This document shows positions 14,011 through 17,410 of a DNA stretch of 17,410 bases, piece by piece. Within the stretch, counting starts at the first letter, position 1. Each line of letters opens with the position of its first letter. This stretch comes from Deltaproteobacteria bacterium (GTDB lineage Bacteria > Desulfobacterota > Syntrophia > Syntrophales > UBA2192). The position numbers and the translations under genes are program-made. The stretch lies in NCBI GenBank assembly GCA_026388445.1, contig JAPLJU010000065.1, positions 1 to 17,410 on the forward strand, read 5' to 3'. The notes beneath the pieces are model-generated. The model did not search any database. It worked only from the letters and a program-made list of their open reading frames with translations, and was not told the origin of the DNA.

Positions 14011-14056
14011 TAAACCCCTTCTGTCCTTTGATGCAGACGGGGTTTATCCTTTTTTT
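14011..14056 (+). terminator. Rho-independent terminator after hisB
   Basis: TAAACCCC (14011-14018) pairs with GGGGTTTA (14039-14046), and after a single mismatch TCTG (14020-14023) pairs with CAGA (14034-14037), leaving a 10-base loop. A T-rich run follows at 14050-14056. It sits directly before the ribosome site of the next gene, so it probably reduces rather than abolishes expression of the lipoprotein, hisA and the HIT gene. Confidence 0.82.
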
Positions 14057-14059
14057 ACT

Positions 14060-14067
14060 GGAGGTGA
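14060..14067 (+). promoter_or_regulatory. Strong Shine-Dalgarno that fixes a non-ATG start for the lipoprotein gene
   Basis: GGAGGTGA is a near-perfect ribosome-binding site. Its last three bases are an in-frame TGA, so translation must begin after 14067. The codons that follow are CCC ATC ATC AAA AGG, with no ATG, GTG or TTG before 14092. ATC at 14071 or 14074 lies at the normal spacing. Confidence 0.7.
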
Positions 14068-14070
14068 CCC

Positions 14071-14754
14071 ATCATCAAAAGGAAACGTTTATTGATCGCG
14101 GCGCTCTTCATCTGCCTGATGTTTGCCGTGGCGGGGTGCGCGTCGAAGAAAGACCAACTGAGATCTTCATCTGATACGGAGAAGGCGGTTTTGAAAAGAA
14201 TCGCCATCGTTCCTTTCCAGAGACTCGTGCCGGACGATTTGAGCAGCGGGGCTGTTCGTTGCCCCATCTGCGGGACCATCTATCCGGTCTGCGTGCTTCC
14301 GCAAAATGCCGAGATGGTTGTCCAGGATGTCTTTGTGGAAAAATTCAGTGCTCACAAACAGTGGACCATCATTCCCATGGATCGGGTGGCGGCGGTGTAC
14401 AGCCGGATATCGGCTCAGGATCTAAAAGCTACTCCCGCGGATAAGCTGAAGAAAGTCGGCCAGGAGTTCGGGGCCGACGGGGTGGTGGTCGGTTATGTGT
14501 CCTGCTTCCGGGAGCGGAAGGGGTACGCCCTTTCGGCTGAGCGACCCGCGTCGGTTACCTTTGGCGTTTATCTCATCCGGGTGAGCGACGGGGCTTTGAT
14601 CTGGGGAAAGATTTTCGACAAGACCCAGCAGTCTCTCATGGAAAATCTTTTTCAGGCTTCGATTTTTTTCAAGAAACCCTGGTGGCTCACGGCAAGAGAA
14701 CTTGCTGAAGAGGGCGTTGACGAGATCCTAACGTCTTACCCGGGTATTGAGTGA
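14071..14754 (+). CDS. Putative lipoprotein with a Cys-rich loop, probable AUC start
   Basis: A 227-residue exported lipoprotein of unknown function. Starting at ATC 14071 gives a textbook signal: KRKR, a hydrophobic core LLIAALFICLMFAV, and the lipobox AVAGC with the acylated cysteine at 23. The only standard start, TTG at 14092, would remove the basic residues and sits too far from the Shine-Dalgarno. The mature protein begins with a polar linker, then KRIAIVPFQ, which resembles the first strand of CsgG/TolB-N-like lipoproteins. An insertion RCPICGTIYPVC carries three cysteines (C-x2-C-x6-C), suggesting a metal site or disulfide. VGQEFGADGVVVGYVSCF and VSDGALIWGKIFDKTQQSL follow the same family pattern. 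It lies between hisB and hisA but has no evident link to histidine synthesis. Family placement is tentative. Confidence 0.75.
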   Translation: MIKRKRLLIAALFICLMFAVAGCASKKDQLRSSSDTEKAVLKRIAIVPFQRLVPDDLSSGAVRCPICGTIYPVCVLPQNAEMVVQDVFVEKFSAHKQWTIIPMDRVAAVYSRISAQDLKATPADKLKKVGQEFGADGVVVGYVSCFRERKGYALSAERPASVTFGVYLIRVSDGALIWGKIFDKTQQSLMENLFQASIFFKKPWWLTARELAEEGVDEILTSYPGIE

Positions 14755-14831
14755 TAAAGGTCAAGGTCAGAGGGCGGGGTGTTGCAGAAGCAGTTTTTTT
14801 GTCATTTTGAATTCTCACGGGAACAAATCGT

Positions 14832-15566
14832 TTGATCATCATACCGGCAGTTGACATCCAGGAAGGCAAATGCGTGCGGCTCCTGCAGGGCGACTTCGAG
14901 AAAGTTACCGTGTATTCCGATTCTCCTGTTGAGATGGCCTTGAAGTGGCAGGAGAGGGGGGCCGAGCGTATCCATATTGTCGATCTGGACGGATCACGAT
15001 CAGGCGCCCCGAGAAACTGGCGGATGATTGAGGCCGTTGCGAAGGCGGTGCTCGTTCCCGTGCAGGTCGGCGGCGGGATCCGGGATATGAAAACCGTCGA
15101 GGGGTACCTCGACCTGGGTGTGTCCAGGGTCATCCTTGGAACGGCGGCGCATCGTGACCGTTCATTCGTTGAAGCGGCCTGTCAAAAATATCCCGGCCGG
15201 ATTATCCTCGGCCTGGATGCTCGGGACGGAAGGGCCGCCGTGCAGGGCTGGACGGAAGCCACGGACGCATCCGTCCTGGACATCGCTCGACGTTATGAGG
15301 ATACCGGTGTCGATGCCATCGTTTACACGGACATCAAGCGGGACGGGATGGAAACGGGCGTCAATGTGGAGGCCACGGCAGACCTTGCCCGTTCGGTTCG
15401 CATACCGGTGATTGCTTCGGGGGGTGTGTCCGGCATCGCCGATATCGAGAGGCTTCTCGCCGTGGAGAAAGACGGGGTCATCGGGGTGATCATCGGGAAG
15501 GCCCTTTATACCGGGGCGCTGTCCCTCGAAGAGGCCATCCGCAAGGCCCGAATCTCCCGTGTGTGA
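14832..15566 (+). CDS. hisA: Phosphoribosylformimino-5-aminoimidazole carboxamide ribotide isomerase
   Basis: The fourth step of histidine synthesis, an Amadori rearrangement of ProFAR to PRFAR by a TIM barrel. The length is 244 residues, as usual. Key residues are visible: the catalytic aspartate D8 in MIIIPAVDIQ, the second at D129 in ILGLDARDG, the phosphate-binding loops VQVGGGIRD (residues 77-85) and VIASGGVSG, and YTDIKRDGM. The start codon is TTG, chosen because the family almost always begins MIIIPAVDI and no ATG is near. The ribosome site is weak, and a 77-base gap separates it from the lipoprotein gene. HisF, the usual neighbour and close relative, is not in this window; the DIKRDGMETGVN motif supports HisA rather than HisF. 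Confidence 0.95.
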   Translation: MIIIPAVDIQEGKCVRLLQGDFEKVTVYSDSPVEMALKWQERGAERIHIVDLDGSRSGAPRNWRMIEAVAKAVLVPVQVGGGIRDMKTVEGYLDLGVSRVILGTAAHRDRSFVEAACQKYPGRIILGLDARDGRAAVQGWTEATDASVLDIARRYEDTGVDAIVYTDIKRDGMETGVNVEATADLARSVRIPVIASGGVSGIADIERLLAVEKDGVIGVIIGKALYTGALSLEEAIRKARISRV

Positions 15567-15593
15567 GGGAACCCATCTCAAGGAGGGACTGAC

Positions 15594-15938
15594 ATGGAAG
15601 ATTGCATCTTCTGCAAGATTGCTCGTGGGGAGATACCCGGAAGCAAAGTCCTCGAAACGGACAAGATCGTGGCTTTCAACGATATCCATCCGGTGGCGCC
15701 TGTCCATGTGCTGATTGTTCCCAAGGAGCACATTTCGACCTTCATGGATTTGCAGGAAAACAAAATGGACATCCTCGGCGAGATGTACCGGGCCGCACAG
15801 AAAATCGCCCGGGAAAAGGGCATCGCGGAGAAGGGATTTCGGGTCACCGTCAACGTGAATCCAGACGGCGGTCAGCTTATTTTCCATCTTCACATGCACG
15901 TCTTCGGAGGGAGGAAGCTCACGGACGCCATGGGTTGA
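15594..15938 (+). CDS. HIT-family nucleotide hydrolase (HinT-like)
   Basis: A 114-residue cytoplasmic protein of the histidine-triad superfamily, Hint branch, which hydrolyses adenosine phosphoramidates and related nucleotides. Features are the N-terminal CIFCKIARGEIP with a CxxC pair (C4, C7), PVAPVHVLIVPKEHI, and the catalytic triad motif HLHMHVFGG with H98, H100 and H102. The middle histidine acts as the nucleophile in the family. The ribosome site AAGGAGGG lies six bases from the ATG. It begins 27 bases after hisA and is probably the last gene of that transcript. A HIT protein after his genes is often seen, with no proven functional tie. A weak hairpin, ACGG with CCGT, follows but is no terminator. 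Confidence 0.94.
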   Translation: MEDCIFCKIARGEIPGSKVLETDKIVAFNDIHPVAPVHVLIVPKEHISTFMDLQENKMDILGEMYRAAQKIAREKGIAEKGFRVTVNVNPDGGQLIFHLHMHVFGGRKLTDAMG

Positions 15939-15956
15939 TGACGGTGTACTTTTCCG

Positions 15957-15983
15957 TTGACTTCAGGGAGTGAAATTGATAAT
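15957..15983 (+). promoter_or_regulatory. Candidate promoter for ppsA
   Basis: TTGACT (15957-15962) and GATAAT (15978-15983) each match the consensus at five of six positions with a 15-base spacer. The region between HIT and ppsA is A/T-rich. The leader before ppsA would be about 50 bases. Confidence 0.35.
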
Positions 15984-16040
15984 GTGATGTTAATAAATAT
16001 TAAGTGATTTCAAGTACATAACACTCTTCGGGAGGTAGTG

Positions 16041-17410
16041 ATGAAGAAGCAGGATAAACTGGTGATATGGTTTGACGACATCAAGTTGAAGGACATCCTC
16101 GAGGTGGGCGGCAAGAACGCCTCCCTGGGCGAAATGAGACGGAATCTGATCACCAGGGGCGTGAGTATCCCCGACGGATACGCCGTGACGGCCAACGCCT
16201 ATCGTTACCTTCTGGAATCCGCAGGCATTCAAAGGGAAATGAAAAAGATCCTGTCGGACCTGGACACGCATGACATCCAGAACCTGAACGAGCGGGGAAA
16301 GAAGATACGCTCACTCATCTACAATGCGAGGCTGCCCGAAGACCTCCGGAGGGCCGTTGTGGATGCCTACAAGAAACTCTGTGATGAATACGGGCCGAAT
16401 ACGGATGTGGCCGTCCGGAGTTCAGCGACAGCCGAGGACCTTCCGGACGCGAGCTTCGCCGGGCAGCAGGAGACTTTTCTGAACGTGCGGGGAGAGGAGG
16501 CCCTCATCGATGCCTGCAAAAGATGTTTCGCCTCTCTCTTCACCGACCGCGCCATCTCCTATCGCGTGGACAAGGGATTCGACCACGAAACGGTCTTTCT
16601 GTCCATCGGCGTCCAAAAGATGGTGCGATCCGACCTGGCCTGTTCCGGCGTGATCTTCTCCATCGACACCGAAACAGGCTTTAAAGGTGCTGTCCTGATC
16701 ACGGGTTCCTACGGCCTCGGTGAAACTATCGTTCAGGGCACGGTAAACCCCGATGAGTTCTATGTTTTCAAACCGACCCTGCGAAAAAAATACAGACCGA
16801 TCATTCAGAAAAAGCTGGGCTCCAAGGAAGTCAAGATGATCTATGGCGCCGGCGGGGGCCCTGAGGCAACCAAAATCGTACCCGTATCGGAGGAGCAGAG
16901 AAACCTGTTCTGTATCACGGATGACGAGATCCTGACCCTGGCGCGCTGGGCCGTGATCATTGAAGATCACTATTCAAAAGAGGCCGGGTTCTTTAAACCC
17001 ATGGATATTGAGTGGGGGAAGGACGGCGAGACGGGCGAGCTCTTCATCCTGCAGGCAAGACCTGAGACAGTCCAGTCCCAGAAAGACCTGACGGTTCTCG
17101 AAAACTATGTGCTTCTCGAGAAAAAGAAGCCTCTCGTTTCGGGAACCAGTGTCGGCGCCAAGATCGGCGTAGGTCCCGTGCAGGTCATCGAGAGTGCGGA
17201 TCAGATCAAGGCCTTCAAGCGGGGAGAAGTCCTCGTCACGGACATGACGGACCCTGACTGGGAGCCCATCATGAAGATCGCTGGTGCGATTGTCACCAAC
17301 CGCGGTGGACGTACCTGCCATGCCGCGATTATCTCAAGGGAACTTGGGATACCTTGTGTCATTGGAACAGGAAATGGCACCACCATGATTAAGAATGGAT
17401 CCAACATCAC
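16041..17410 (+). CDS. ppsA: Phosphoenolpyruvate synthase (pyruvate, water dikinase), 3' end outside the window
   Basis: Makes phosphoenolpyruvate from pyruvate and ATP, releasing AMP and phosphate; it feeds gluconeogenesis. The frame is open from the ATG at 16041 to the window end, giving 456 residues of about 790. GGAGG at 16031-16035 lies five bases before the start. The N-terminal ATP-grasp part shows VGGKNASLGEM, VAVRSSATAEDLPDASFAGQQ, VQKMVRSDLACSGVIFS, ITGSYGLGETIVQGTVNPDEF and ELFILQARPETVQS. The swivelling phosphohistidine domain shows TDMTDPDWEPIMKIAGAIVT and GGRTCHAAIISRELGIPCVIG with the catalytic H427. The NPDEF and QARPET stretches and the residue spacing favour PEP synthase over pyruvate phosphate dikinase. 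The PEP-binding C-terminal barrel is beyond the window. Confidence 0.95.
   Translation, partial: MKKQDKLVIWFDDIKLKDILEVGGKNASLGEMRRNLITRGVSIPDGYAVTANAYRYLLESAGIQREMKKILSDLDTHDIQNLNERGKKIRSLIYNARLPEDLRRAVVDAYKKLCDEYGPNTDVAVRSSATAEDLPDASFAGQQETFLNVRGEEALIDACKRCFASLFTDRAISYRVDKGFDHETVFLSIGVQKMVRSDLACSGVIFSIDTETGFKGAVLITGSYGLGETIVQGTVNPDEFYVFKPTLRKKYRPIIQKKLGSKEVKMIYGAGGGPEATKIVPVSEEQRNLFCITDDEILTLARWAVIIEDHYSKEAGFFKPMDIEWGKDGETGELFILQARPETVQSQKDLTVLENYVLLEKKKPLVSGTSVGAKIGVGPVQVIESADQIKAFKRGEVLVTDMTDPDWEPIMKIAGAIVTNRGGRTCHAAIISRELGIPCVIGTGNGTTMIKNGSNI

Overview
This window looks like chromosomal core DNA from a GC-rich Gram-negative anaerobe, most likely of the former Deltaproteobacteria (Desulfobacterota, syntrophic or sulfate-reducer type). 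That placement is an inference from the gene content: ileS-lspA, a long-form HisG, a PEP synthase, a TRAP dicarboxylate-type transporter, lipoproteins with lipoboxes, and short heptameric repeats between genes. There is no rRNA, tRNA, CRISPR array, transposase or phage gene.

Layout. 1-1188 is the 3' two thirds of groEL, closed by a strong terminator. 1432-4829 holds ileS and lspA on the + strand. Heptamer repeats lie on both sides of ileS: an inverted pair of 21-bp arms in its leader and seven perfect TAAAGGG units between it and lspA. 4859-8249 is a minus-strand block: a TPR protein, a 3D-domain lipoprotein, a short remnant of a second 3D domain, and a CPA2-type cation/proton antiporter with a TrkA domain. 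8435-11242 is a minus-strand TRAP operon in the order dctP, dctQ, dctM, ending in a terminator. dctM is broken by a frameshifting internal deletion. 11609-11899 encodes a small membrane protein with a coiled coil. From 12149 to 15938, on the + strand, come hisI, hisG, hisB, a lipoprotein, hisA and a HIT-family protein. The window ends inside ppsA.

How it fits together. HisG, HisI, HisB and HisA catalyse steps 1, 3, 6 and 4 of histidine synthesis; the other his genes are not here. hisI has lost the segment carrying its third zinc-ligand cysteine, but a plausible HisI C-terminal tail survives in another frame and overlaps the hisG start codon. LspA would process the two lipoproteins. The TRAP system would import an organic acid with sodium, but not with the dctM sequence as given.

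I did not find a convincing new multi-gene system. The most interesting signals are small: two similar frameshifting deletions, a probable AUC start codon or start-codon mutation, a relic 3D domain, four 11-bp-phased repeats plus a palindrome upstream of the TPR gene, and the heptamer repeats around ileS. Several of these lesions could be assembly or sequencing errors, so raw reads are the first thing to check.
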